This document shows positions 1 to 7,825 of a stretch of DNA of 28,538 nucleotides, piece after piece. The stretch lies in assembly GCA_964012725.1 (NCBI GenBank), contig CAXGTL010000013.1, forward strand, positions 1 through 28,538. Reading direction: 5' to 3'. The notes beneath the pieces were generated by a model. It did not search any database, was not told where the DNA came from, and was given only the letters and a program-made list of their open reading frames with translations. The position numbers and the translations under genes are program-made. Position 1 is the stretch's first letter. Every line of letters begins with the position of its first letter. Source of the DNA: CAXGTL01 sp964012725. Lineage in GTDB: Archaea > Nanobdellota > Nanobdellia > Woesearchaeales > CAXGTL01.

Positions 1-31
1 ATTTATATATTAATAATTAAATAATTTTTAT

Positions 32-496
32 ATGAATCTAAAAGAATTGAGAAAAGAACTTAATGAAATTGTTCAAGAATACAAAAGTCATAAAAATGCT
101 TTTCCTTTTAAGTTTTGCAATGATGCAGCACTCAAGTTATATAATGAATTTGGACTTTTGTGGGTTAAAGGAGGATATGTAGGGCACTTTGATAGAAAGT
201 TTATAGAAAAAGTAAGAGATCCCAACCTTCATTCAAGAGAATATGGATTTGATCATGAATTTTCATATAATCCTAAATTAAAGTTATTTATTGATATAAC
301 TGCTAATCAATTTGATAAATTGTTACCAGAAATTTTAATAATGAAAGTTACTGATCAGAGAATTGCTCTTAATTGGAATAAAAGAAATTATCACACAACA
401 CATTATGTTGCAGATGTTTATGACATTAAGAAACATGGATCAAACCCATTAGAGATTCTTGAAAACGGAGAATTAAGACTTATAAAAAAATTTTGA
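32..496 (+). CDS. Hypothetical protein, possible papain-like cysteine amidase
   Basis: A 154-residue soluble protein without signal peptide or membrane segment. Three spaced motifs look like a papain/transglutaminase-type triad: Cys29 in FKFCNDAA at the start of a predicted helix, His75 in GFDHEF, and Asp88 in FIDITANQFD. The Cys, His, then (I/F)IDxTxxQF order is typical of small papain-fold amidases and peptidases, so hydrolysis or transfer at an amide bond is a reasonable guess; the family and substrate are not identified. A TATA-like ATTTATATAT at 1-10 lies about 22 nt ahead of the ATG, and no Shine-Dalgarno is seen, so the transcript is probably leaderless. It stands alone ahead of the zinc-finger gene. 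Confidence 0.7.
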   Translation: MNLKELRKELNEIVQEYKSHKNAFPFKFCNDAALKLYNEFGLLWVKGGYVGHFDRKFIEKVRDPNLHSREYGFDHEFSYNPKLKLFIDITANQFDKLLPEILIMKVTDQRIALNWNKRNYHTTHYVADVYDIKKHGSNPLEILENGELRLIKKF

Positions 497-541
497 AATA
501 AACATCAAACTTTATAAACTCCATTCTATTTCTTATATAAC

Positions 542-1087
542 ATGAAATGCCACAATTGCTCTGCAACTGCAAAATACAAGTTTACAGATAAACGTCTGTG
601 TGCTAGATGTTTTTGTAAAGTTGTTGAAAAAAGATTGCGTAAATATCTTAGGTTGAGTAAATGTATTACAAAAGGTGATAAGGTTTATGTTGATTCTGAT
701 GTTTGTAAATATTTTATTGACAAAATCATTACATTTCCAATAACAAAAGTAAAAGTAGGTAAAAAGGGAACAACAATAAAAGAAATAACAAAAAAAGTAG
801 ATAAGATGGTTATCCCATGGACACTGGATCATGAATGTATGTTGTTTTTAGATAAGTTCAGTGGAAAAGGTTTTGATTTGAAGATGTTAGAGTCTGATAA
901 AAAGATTGTAAAGTTGTTTTTGACTATTGATGAAGCATCATTAATAGACTTTTGTAAGATTAATAAAATAAAGTATGACAAAATTAAAAATAATAAAGTT
1001 AAGAATAAAATTGATAAGTTAGTTGAGAAATATCCTGAGATTAAGTATTCTTTAGGTAAGAGTATTGGTGTTTTGAAAAATATTTAA
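542..1087 (+). CDS. TtuA/Ncs6-like zinc-finger protein lacking the PP-loop
   Basis: A 181-residue protein. The first 35 residues (Cys3, Cys6, Cys20, Cys23, followed by a basic helix with VEKRLRKYLR) match the N-terminal zinc finger of the TtuA/Ncs6/CTU1 tRNA 2-thiolation enzymes. In those enzymes the next element is the ATP-binding SGGxDS loop; here the corresponding place reads KGDKVYVDSDVCKYF with no such loop. A central IPWTLDHE segment and a C-terminal PEIKYSLGKS segment also resemble the rest of that family. It could be an inactive partner subunit, comparable to eukaryotic Ncs2/CTU2, or a decayed copy. The reading frame is open throughout, which argues for selection. The assignment is by remembered motif likeness only. 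Confidence 0.55.
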   Translation: MKCHNCSATAKYKFTDKRLCARCFCKVVEKRLRKYLRLSKCITKGDKVYVDSDVCKYFIDKIITFPITKVKVGKKGTTIKEITKKVDKMVIPWTLDHECMLFLDKFSGKGFDLKMLESDKKIVKLFLTIDEASLIDFCKINKIKYDKIKNNKVKNKIDKLVEKYPEIKYSLGKSIGVLKNI

Positions 1088-1141
1088 TTTAATGAGAGAT
1101 ATACCACAATATTTAAATACTTATAGAGATTATATAAAAAT

Positions 1142-1345
1142 ATGACAGAAACAACAAGTATGGAAAAAATATATGAAAAATTAGATGAATTAAGTAAAGA
1201 TGTTAATTTTATTAAAAAACATATGTTTGATCCTGACACAATAATGACAATTGAAGAATCAAAAAGATTTGAACAAAGTATGAAAGAATTAAAACATGGA
1301 AAAACAACTCCTATTTCTGAATTAAAAAAAGAATTAGGCATCTAA
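1142..1345 (+). CDS. Antitoxin of a RelE-type toxin-antitoxin pair
   Basis: A 67-residue charged helical protein placed directly before a RelE-like toxin, with one base between its stop and the toxin start. Its size, acidic helical first half and C-terminal ISELKKELG tail fit antitoxins that wrap RelE/ParE toxins. No clear DNA-binding fold is visible, so self-repression cannot be inferred. A TATA-like TATTTAAATA element around 1109-1118 lies about 25-30 nt before the start. The identification depends mainly on gene order and on the neighbour. Confidence 0.75.
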   Translation: MTETTSMEKIYEKLDELSKDVNFIKKHMFDPDTIMTIEESKRFEQSMKELKHGKTTPISELKKELGI

Positions 1346-1346
1346 G

Positions 1347-1604
1347 ATGTTTTCTATTGAATTTTCTAATGTTGCTAAAAAATTTCTTAAAAAATATGAT
1401 AAACAATTAGCAAAAAGATTAATTAAAAGAATTGAAAGATTAGCTGTTGATTCTTTTCCAACAGATGTAAAAAGAGTTGTTAATAAAAAAGAAAAAGTAT
1501 TTAGGATTAGAGTTGGTGGTTATAGAATTCAATATTCTGTTTTATATGATAAAAATATTATTTTTATTTCTGATATAGATAAAAGACCAAGAGCTTATAA
1601 ATAA
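1347..1604 (+). CDS. RelE/ParE-family toxin
   Basis: An 85-residue basic protein with the RelE/ParE pattern: an N-terminal strand (FSIEFSNVAKKFLKKYD), a pair of helices rich in Lys and Arg, then strands KVFRIRVGGYRIQYSVLY and IIFISDIDKRPRAY, holding the Arg and Tyr positions typical of mRNA-cleaving RelE members. Known RelE toxins cut mRNA in the ribosomal A site; ParE relatives inhibit gyrase. The sequence looks closer to archaeal RelE. It is translationally coupled to the antitoxin gene. Full length for the family, so probably intact. Confidence 0.88.
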   Translation: MFSIEFSNVAKKFLKKYDKQLAKRLIKRIERLAVDSFPTDVKRVVNKKEKVFRIRVGGYRIQYSVLYDKNIIFISDIDKRPRAYK

Positions 1605-1646
1605 TTATAAATAACATTTAAATACTAGTTTCTAATTTCTATTAAT

Positions 1647-1817
1647 ATGACAAACGAAAATGCTAAATTTGTAGAAGAAATGTTAAAAAGAGCTGAGAAA
1701 AAAGAAGAAACAAAGCCACAACAAAGATTCGAAGGAGTAGATCCAGAAGAAATCAAGAAAATGGCTGAGAATGTGCAAAAAGGTAGAAAAGCACATGAAG
1801 AAGAAGAAGAAAAATAA
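1647..1817 (+). CDS. Small charged hypothetical protein (56 aa)
   Basis: An ATG at 1647 opens a 56-residue frame rich in Glu and Lys, ending in a HEEEEEK tail. It has its own TATA-like ATTTAAATA at about 1617-1625, some 22-30 nt before the ATG, which supports a leaderless transcript and a real gene. There is no recognisable domain; it is likely helical or disordered. It follows the toxin gene but appears to be transcribed separately. Function unknown. Confidence 0.6.
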   Translation: MTNENAKFVEEMLKRAEKKEETKPQQRFEGVDPEEIKKMAENVQKGRKAHEEEEEK

Positions 1818-1830
1818 AAAAAAATACTTC

Positions 1831-2031
1831 TTATTTTCCAAATACTTTATACATTGGCCTAATGTAAGCTAATGCCCAAATCAATAGATACCAGTACCAT
1901 TCTAATGATGCTAATGGCGGCCATAGTGCAACAACCATCAAAGTTATAGCTGCTACTCCTATCTTTATTAATTTTATATCAACTATGTCTAGTTTTTTTA
2001 ATTGTTGGTTTGCCCATAGTATGATTGGCAT
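1831..2031 (-). CDS. Small two-helix membrane protein (66 aa)
   Basis: A 66-residue protein with two hydrophobic stretches (roughly residues 22-40 and 43-58) separated by a short WPPLASLEW turn, hence probably a helical hairpin in the membrane. A strong ribosome binding site, GAGGTGAT, sits 5-6 nt upstream of the ATG, and a TATA-like TATATATTAG lies further upstream in the 77-bp gap to the divergent lipoprotein gene. It converges on the small charged gene. No family is recognised. Confidence 0.7.
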   Translation of the reverse strand: MPIILWANQQLKKLDIVDIKLIKIGVAAITLMVVALWPPLASLEWYWYLLIWALAYIRPMYKVFGK

Positions 2032-2108
2032 GTTATCACCTCTTGTTTATTCTAATATATACTTAATCAAATTAATATTTATATACTATTTAAACTTTTC
2101 TTGTTTTT

Positions 2109-3518
2109 ATGAAAAAGATTGTGATACTAATCTTATTATTTGTATTTTTAGTAGGATGTTCTAATATTGATTCTAATGTAATTTTTAATCTGAATGGTAA
2201 TCTTGGGGAAGATAATGTAGATTATATTAATATGCAAGAAAACATAACATACATCAAAGTCTATTTCTGTCCAAGAGACAGATGCAAAGACCACCTAATT
2301 ACATTAATTGAATCTGCAAATAAAAGTGTGCATTGTGGATTGTTTGACTTAGATCTTAAAGATCTGAAACAAACATTTGAAAAAATGTCTTATTTAGTAG
2401 ATACTAGGCTTGTGATAGATGATGAAAACTTTGACCCGTACTTAGCAAAGAAAGAATATGTTAGATGGGATGATACAAGCCAGTTAACTCATAATAAGTT
2501 TTGTATAATTGATAATAAAATAATAAGTACTGGAAGCTTTAATCCAACTCATAGGGGTAATTTTGTTAATAATAATAACTTAGTTATAATTGATTCAAAA
2601 CTGTTGGCAGAGAATTATGAAGCAGAATTTAGAGAGTTGTGGCATTATGAATTTTCTGGCGGAGATAAAGTTTTATATCCTATTATTGAAACTAATTTTG
2701 GTGTAATGGAAAATTACTTTTGTCCAGAAGATCAATGTAAGAATAATGTTGTTCGTGTTCTTGCATCAGCAAATGAATCAATTAAGTTCATGACTTTTTC
2801 ACATACACATGATGATACAGGTGACATTTTAGTTAAAAAACATTTTGCAGGGATTAATGTTCAAGGTGTGTTTGAAAGAACACAAAATAATGCTTGGTGT
2901 GAGTATGAAAGATTAGAAAAATATGATTTAAATATTAAGTGGGATGAAAATAAAGCAAACATGCATCATAAAGTTTTCATAGTCGATGAAAAGATTGTGA
3001 TTACAGGTTCATTTAATCCTTCTTCTAATGGTGATACTAATAATGATGAAAATGTTTTGATTATTTATAATGAAGATATTGCTAAACAATATGTTGAAGA
3101 GTTTGATTATGTATGGTCTTATTCTCCTAATTCTGATTTAGAAGTTAGGAATGTAACAAATTTAGTAATAAAAAAAGTCATGTATGATCCAGTTGGTGCT
3201 GATAAAGGCAACGAGTATGTTGTTTTGTTTAATGTTGGTTCTAATGAAATTGATTTAAGTGAATTTAAATTAGAAGATCATAAAGCTAATTATCAATTCA
3301 GTGGCGTAATTAAACCTGATGAAGAGTTTAAGTATGAAAGTAGTAGATTGTCTTTGAAAAACTCTGAAGGAATGTTATATTTAAAGAATGAATATAATGA
3401 ATTAGTTGATTTTGTTGCATGGGAAGGTTTTGAAGAATGGTCTTTAGAAGATAAAAAGGGCGAAGGTTTAGTTAGAACTAAGTTTGATGTTGTTAATAAT
3501 GAGGGAGAGTGGAAATAA
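2109..3518 (+). CDS. Secreted lipoprotein with two phospholipase D domains and a lamin-tail domain
   Basis: A 469-residue protein. Residues 1-17 form a lipoprotein signal ending in LVGC with Cys17 as the likely lipidated residue. Two PLD-like domains follow, each with a complete HxK(x)4D motif and a downstream GSFN: His128/Lys130/Asp135 and His286/Lys288/Asp293. Both half sites of a PLD active centre are therefore present in one chain. Each repeat begins with a related CP(R/E)D(R/Q)CK motif with two Cys, suggesting an internal duplication. Residues about 350-469 (NLVIKKVMYDPVGADKGNEYVVLFN and onward) fit a lamin-tail domain. The protein likely acts outside the cell as a nuclease or phosphodiesterase; related proteins are often tied to extracellular DNA or lipid. 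It has its own promoter in the divergent gap. Confidence 0.85.
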   Translation: MKKIVILILLFVFLVGCSNIDSNVIFNLNGNLGEDNVDYINMQENITYIKVYFCPRDRCKDHLITLIESANKSVHCGLFDLDLKDLKQTFEKMSYLVDTRLVIDDENFDPYLAKKEYVRWDDTSQLTHNKFCIIDNKIISTGSFNPTHRGNFVNNNNLVIIDSKLLAENYEAEFRELWHYEFSGGDKVLYPIIETNFGVMENYFCPEDQCKNNVVRVLASANESIKFMTFSHTHDDTGDILVKKHFAGINVQGVFERTQNNAWCEYERLEKYDLNIKWDENKANMHHKVFIVDEKIVITGSFNPSSNGDTNNDENVLIIYNEDIAKQYVEEFDYVWSYSPNSDLEVRNVTNLVIKKVMYDPVGADKGNEYVVLFNVGSNEIDLSEFKLEDHKANYQFSGVIKPDEEFKYESSRLSLKNSEGMLYLKNEYNELVDFVAWEGFEEWSLEDKKGEGLVRTKFDVVNNEGEWK

Positions 3519-3535
3519 AGAAAATAAAAAAAAAA

Positions 3536-4705
3536 CTATTCACTCAAACCAGATTCCTTCTTCAAAACTTCAACCTTGTCAGTCTTTTCCCAAGTAAAGT
3601 CTGGATCTTCTCTACCAAAGTGTCCGTATGAAGCAGTCTTTAAGTAAATGGGTCTTCTTAATTGTAGTTGGTTCAAGATATCAGCAGGTTTTAAAGGAAA
3701 GAATCTTCTTACCAATTCTGAAATCTTATCTTCAGGTATTTTATTAGTTCCAAAACAGTTAATATTTACTGAAACAGGTTCTGCAACACCAATTGCGTAT
3801 GCTAATTGGACTTCACACCTATTAGCTAACCCTGCTGCTACAATATTCTTTGCAATGTATCTTGATGCATAAGCAGCACTTCTGTCAACTTTGCTTGGAT
3901 CTTTACCTGAGAATGCTCCACCACCGTGTCTTCCTAAACCACCATATGTGTCAACAATGATTTTTCTACCAGTTAAACCTGCATCTGCATATGGACCGCC
4001 TCTAACAAAAGCTCCAGTCGGGTTTACGTGTAACTTTGTGTTATCATCTATCCAATCTTTACAAATAGGTTTGATTACTTTTTCTATTATACCTGTTTTT
4101 ATTTCTTCATGTTTAACATATCCTTCATGTTGTGTAGAAATAACAACTGCATCAACTCTTAATGGTTTCATATCTTTGTCATATTCAACACTTACTTGTG
4201 ACTTACTATCAGGTCTTAGCCATGTTAATTCTTTTGATTTTCTAATATCTGCTAATCTTTTTACTAATTTATGTGCTAACATTATTGGCAATGGCATTAG
4301 TTCTGGTGTTTCATTACATGCATAACCAAACATCATTCCCTGGTCACCTGCACCTTGTTCTTTGTGCAAACCTTCTCCTTCAGAAACTCCTTGTGCAATG
4401 TCTGGAGATTGTTCTGTTACTTGTGTCCAAACTGAACATGTTTCATATTCTATACCATATTCTGCTTTTGTATAACCAATGTCTTTTATTGTTCTTCTAA
4501 CTATTGCTGTAATATCTACATAACCTTTTGTTGTCATTTCACCAAATACCATTACACCACCATTCTTTGCACCGCACTCAATTGCAACTCTACTCATTGG
4601 ATCTTGTTTTAATGCTTCGTCTAAGATTGCATCACTTATTTGGTCACACATTTTATCCGGATGACCTTCTGACACACTCTCTGATGTTAAAATTAATTTT
4701 TCCAT
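3536..4705 (-). CDS. metK: S-adenosylmethionine synthetase, bacterial type
   Basis: A 389-residue enzyme making S-adenosylmethionine from methionine and ATP. It carries the bacterial/eukaryotic MetK signatures: SESVSEGHPDKMCDQISDA near the start, GAGDQGMMFGYA, FVRGGPYADAGLTGRKI, and the glycine-rich GGLGRHGGGAFSGKDPSKVD loop; length is normal. Most archaea use an unrelated-looking archaeal MAT (COG1812), so this copy belongs to the COG0192 lineage and was probably gained by transfer or is a clade-wide trait of DPANN archaea. A GAGGTGAT ribosome site lies 5 nt ahead of the ATG, with a TATA-like TATATAAATATATA further up. It would supply the adjacent radical SAM enzyme and methyltransferases generally. 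Confidence 0.97.
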   Translation of the reverse strand: MEKLILTSESVSEGHPDKMCDQISDAILDEALKQDPMSRVAIECGAKNGGVMVFGEMTTKGYVDITAIVRRTIKDIGYTKAEYGIEYETCSVWTQVTEQSPDIAQGVSEGEGLHKEQGAGDQGMMFGYACNETPELMPLPIMLAHKLVKRLADIRKSKELTWLRPDSKSQVSVEYDKDMKPLRVDAVVISTQHEGYVKHEEIKTGIIEKVIKPICKDWIDDNTKLHVNPTGAFVRGGPYADAGLTGRKIIVDTYGGLGRHGGGAFSGKDPSKVDRSAAYASRYIAKNIVAAGLANRCEVQLAYAIGVAEPVSVNINCFGTNKIPEDKISELVRRFFPLKPADILNQLQLRRPIYLKTASYGHFGREDPDFTWEKTDKVEVLKKESGLSE

Positions 4706-4872
4706 TTTATATCACCTCATATTTTAATATATATATTTATATAGCATTTTTTATTCCTGTTTATAAAGATTTGTAGTGTTAAATTGATATGTTAGAATCA
4801 TCATTGGTTTTTTATAATGTCTGTTTCAAAACAATAATAGTTAAATAAGATTAAGATTATCAACAAAATATT

Positions 4873-5127
4873 ATGAAAGAAGAATGTAATGATCTAAAAA
4901 AATTAGAATTAATATGTTTAATGTATAGAGAAGAAAGATGTGAAAGTGTTGAAATAATAAAAAGAGAATTAGCTAATGAAGCAAAATATTTGTGTGAATT
5001 AGAAATATTAAAATATGATAATAAAGATTTATATTTTATGATAACTAATAAAGGTAAAACATATGCTAGAAAAATTAAATTTTTAGGTATGGAAATTTTA
5101 GGATTATTAGAAAGAAAAGAAGAATAA
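4873..5127 (+). CDS. Hypothetical protein, possibly winged-helix (84 aa)
   Basis: An 84-residue protein of mixed charge: two helices (LKKLELICLMYREERCESVEIIKRELANEAKYL), then two short strands around DLYFMITNKGKTYARK and a last helix. The order helix-helix-strand-turn-strand with the ITNKGKTYA wing-like segment recalls a small winged-helix transcription factor, but the match is weak. Its 3' end is one base from the convergent radical SAM gene. No strong ribosome site is visible. Function unknown. Confidence 0.6.
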   Translation: MKEECNDLKKLELICLMYREERCESVEIIKRELANEAKYLCELEILKYDNKDLYFMITNKGKTYARKIKFLGMEILGLLERKEE

Positions 5128-5128
5128 T

Positions 5129-6646
5129 TTAATTTACAACTTCACCAGTCACACTCCTCAACATATGTTTTGTGATTTTTATTTTATAAAACTTGTTCAA
5201 TGGTAATCTTTCTTTAATACCAATCACTAAAGGGTATGTACCTAATTGCCTTGTAAAGGTTGTGTTTCCATCATAGATTTCTGTTTGTACTTGGACTAAG
5301 ATTGTTCCTGTTGGAACTAATCTTTTTAACATCTGAACATCAATGTTTTGTCGAATCTCATTTCTCCATTTCCAGTAATATTTTTTATTTTTTCTAATAG
5401 CTTTATTTTCACCAAAGATTTTTGTCTGAGGAAATTGTGCTACTTGACGAATATTTATTCTTCGTAGTAGCAGATTATTGTCTAGAATCTTTGTCAACCA
5501 CTTCATGTTTTCTTTGTGTGTGTCTTTTGTTTCGCCTATTAAGCCAAATAATAAATTAATTCCAGGCAAAAACTTAGACATTCCGTTTTCACCTTTAACT
5601 ACACCATATTTGTTAATGATTTTTATTGCTTTGTATGTTGTTTCTGGATCAGAATTAAGATTGTTTGCTTTGATAACAGCTTTATCAAAACTTTCTTGTC
5701 CAAGTGCAGCAATATTTCCTTCTGTGCAATACTTAACTACTAATTTTACTTTATTTTCTGTAACATTTGCTGGGTTTATATTATCAATGTGAAGTATTTC
5801 TGAATATTTTGCTGCATTTTTTAATAATTTTTCAATATCTTTTTCAGATCTTGAGAAAAAGTCACTTTGTTTACCAAGTCTGAAGTTTTTTGCACCATGT
5901 TTACTTAATGCCTTGATTTCTGCAATAATATCTTTTGTATCTCTTAGCTCAAACCTATGTTTAACAGGTTCTAAACAGAATGAACAATGATTTTTTCTTG
6001 AACAACCAATTGCTGTTTCAATTTCAAGCATTGCGTTAGGATAAGACGGATGCAAGTTTATTAGTTCTGCACCCAATATTGATAATTTTTGTATTTTTTT
6101 ATAATCAAAAGCTTCTTCATAGTCTTGAAAATCATTTTTTAATAATGTTTTTAGTTTTATTGCCAAGTTTGCTATAGAATAATCAAATCCAGTTTCTATT
6201 TTTGTTTTTCCACCACCATATAAACCAGAACCATAGACAGCTGGACCTGTTAAAATAGTTTTTGGAACAGTTTGTAACTTACTTAATAATGCTTTAACTT
6301 CAGTTGTTGTTCCTGGAATAGCTGATAAATATTTACCTGGTGTGTGTTCACCTGCAATGATTATTAAATAATTAGTTTTTTCAAGAATTTGTCTTATATT
6401 TTTATTATGTTTAGTTAAATTATAAGTTTTTATGTCTGTTTTTATTTGTTTTTCTTTATGAACTTTTTTTTTACCTTCTATTATATGCTTTACATAGAAT
6501 CTTAAATCATCGATTGTGATATATTGATACTTTTGCTTTGCTTGTACTAAAGCTCCAGTTATATATCTAGGATATGTACCTAAGTATGGAGGCACACCTA
6601 ATCCAGATGGTTCATCTGTGTAACAGTCTAATATTGTGAATTGCAT
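5129..6646 (-). CDS. Radical SAM enzyme, COG1031-like
   Basis: A 505-residue protein. The N-terminus (LDCYTDEPSGLGVPPYLGTY) and the TILTGPAVYG segment match the archaeal radical SAM group COG1031, an uncharacterised Fe-S oxidoreductase family. The iron-sulfur motif is Cys215-x5-Cys221-x2-Cys224 inside AIGCSRKNHCSFC, with a longer first spacing than the common Cx3Cx2C. A TIM-barrel core follows (QSDFFSR, GQESF, GINLLFGLIGETKDTHKENMK). COG1031 proteins usually end in a helix-hairpin-helix; this one stops at RSVTGEVVN, about where that motif would begin, so the tail may be missing. It would use S-adenosylmethionine; the substrate is unknown. It is transcribed alone. Confidence 0.85.
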   Translation of the reverse strand: MQFTILDCYTDEPSGLGVPPYLGTYPRYITGALVQAKQKYQYITIDDLRFYVKHIIEGKKKVHKEKQIKTDIKTYNLTKHNKNIRQILEKTNYLIIIAGEHTPGKYLSAIPGTTTEVKALLSKLQTVPKTILTGPAVYGSGLYGGGKTKIETGFDYSIANLAIKLKTLLKNDFQDYEEAFDYKKIQKLSILGAELINLHPSYPNAMLEIETAIGCSRKNHCSFCLEPVKHRFELRDTKDIIAEIKALSKHGAKNFRLGKQSDFFSRSEKDIEKLLKNAAKYSEILHIDNINPANVTENKVKLVVKYCTEGNIAALGQESFDKAVIKANNLNSDPETTYKAIKIINKYGVVKGENGMSKFLPGINLLFGLIGETKDTHKENMKWLTKILDNNLLLRRINIRQVAQFPQTKIFGENKAIRKNKKYYWKWRNEIRQNIDVQMLKRLVPTGTILVQVQTEIYDGNTTFTRQLGTYPLVIGIKERLPLNKFYKIKITKHMLRSVTGEVVN

Positions 6647-6730
6647 AATTGTTGTTAAATATGTTTTATATTAAAAAGGTTTGTTTAATTTAGGGATTTT
6701 AAAGAAAGGAATAATATCTAAGTAAAGCTA

Positions 6731-6761
6731 GGGGTGGGTGGTTGGGGGATGGAAAGGTGGG
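6731..6761 (+). other. G-rich tract, candidate G-quadruplex
   Basis: Within a genome segment that is overwhelmingly A+T, the plus strand here has four G runs (GGGG, GGG, GGGGG, GGG) separated by 1, 5 and 10 nt. That fits a loose intramolecular G-quadruplex pattern. It sits between the divergent radical SAM and lipid-synthesis genes, just upstream of a TTTTTTAAAC element that probably serves as TATA box for the lipid genes. Its role is not known; a promoter-associated structure is possible. Confidence 0.55.
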
Positions 6762-6797
6762 AAATAAAAAGTTTTTTAAACAAATAAAGATAATTTA

Positions 6798-7325
6798 ATG
6801 TATATGAAAAAACTAAACACAGCATTAGCTTTCACATACACAAGAGTAATACTATCATTTGTCATATTAGGTTTATTATTATATGATAATTTTATGTGGG
6901 CTGTTGTTTTGTTCATAATAGCAGGATTAACTGATTATTTTGATGGTTATTTTGCTAGAAAGTTCAACCAAATAACATTCTTTGGTAAAATGGCAGATCC
7001 AAGTGCTGATAAACTACTAATTAATCTAACTGCTTTAGGTTTAGTTATTAAGTTTGGTTTTCCGTTGTGGGCTTTAGGTATATTTTTGTTTAAAGACTTA
7101 GGTATGGTTGCTATGTTTTTCTATGTTAAACTTAAAAAACTTAATAAATATCTTGAAGTGACTATGATTTCAAAGATAACAACAACTATACAAATTGTTT
7201 CAATTATTATTTATTTAATTCCTTTTACAGATATATATTTTATTAAACTAAGTGTTATTGTTATTGCTTGTATATTAACACTCTATACTAGTGTTGATTA
7301 TGTAAAGAGGTTTATGAAAAAATGA
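6798..7325 (+). CDS. CDP-alcohol phosphatidyltransferase (archaetidyl-phosphate transferase)
   Basis: A 175-residue integral membrane enzyme with the complete family signature D46-x2-D49-G-x2-A-R-x8-G63-x3-D67-x3-D71, which binds CDP-lipid and metal, and about five hydrophobic segments. Next to CDP-archaeol synthase, its likely job is to place a polar head group (glycerol phosphate, or possibly inositol phosphate or serine) on CDP-archaeol to make a membrane phospholipid. The subfamily, hence the alcohol substrate, cannot be decided from motifs alone; PgsA-like length is typical. The ATG is 18-28 nt downstream of a TTTTTTAAAC TATA-like element, suggesting a leaderless message. Its stop overlaps the start of carS by 4 nt, so the two form an operon. 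Confidence 0.9.
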   Translation: MYMKKLNTALAFTYTRVILSFVILGLLLYDNFMWAVVLFIIAGLTDYFDGYFARKFNQITFFGKMADPSADKLLINLTALGLVIKFGFPLWALGIFLFKDLGMVAMFFYVKLKKLNKYLEVTMISKITTTIQIVSIIIYLIPFTDIYFIKLSVIVIACILTLYTSVDYVKRFMKK

Positions 7326-7825
7326 TGATTATATTAAAAGCACTATATTTCATGTTACCAGCATATTTTGCAAACATGGCTCCAGTTGTTGCAATGAAAT
7401 ATTTTCCAAAATTAGCTATACCTATAAATAAAAGAAAGCTTGGTTCTCATAAAACATGGAGAGGAGTAATAGCAGCTGTTATTGTTTCTATTATTGTTGT
7501 TATAATACAAAGATTGATTAATATTAATAGTATTGTTGATTATTCTCAAGTAAACATATTAATGTTGGGATTCTTGTTAGGGTTTGGTTCAATGTTCGGT
7601 GACTCTGTAAAAAGTTATTTTAAAAGACAAAGAGGTATTGAACCTGGAAAACCTTGGTATGTGATTGATCAATTAGATTATCCGTTAGGTGCGATGATGT
7701 TTGCAAGTTTAATAGTTGGTATTAATTGGTTAGAATTCTTGATTATTCTTATTGGTAGCTTTTTATTAACTGTTGCAGCAAACCATGTAGCGTTTAAGTT
7801 TGGTATTAGAAAAGTTAAATGGTAA
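7322..7825 (+). CDS. carS: CDP-archaeol synthase
   Basis: A 167-residue membrane protein of the CarS (former DUF46) family, which activates unsaturated archaetidic acid (digeranylgeranylglyceryl phosphate) with CTP to CDP-archaeol. Family hallmarks present: PAYFANMAPV near the N-terminus, LGSHKTWRG, the FLLGFGSMFGDSVKSYFKRQRGIEPGK block with metal-binding Asp, DQLDYPLGA, and a hydrophobic C-terminal helix followed by basic residues. Four or five transmembrane segments are visible and length is normal. ATG overlaps the previous stop (ATGATG at 7322), giving translational coupling with the phosphatidyltransferase that uses its product. The 3' end overlaps the convergent membrane-protein gene by 11 nt. 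Confidence 0.95.
   Translation: MMIILKALYFMLPAYFANMAPVVAMKYFPKLAIPINKRKLGSHKTWRGVIAAVIVSIIVVIIQRLININSIVDYSQVNILMLGFLLGFGSMFGDSVKSYFKRQRGIEPGKPWYVIDQLDYPLGAMMFASLIVGINWLEFLIILIGSFLLTVAANHVAFKFGIRKVKW

Noticed and set aside
3648..4776. Several plus-strand frames across metK
   Set aside because: Antisense shadows of a highly conserved gene.
4706..4872. SAM riboswitch upstream of metK
   Set aside because: No conserved core or paired helices of known SAM riboswitches; only TATA and ribosome binding site are visible.
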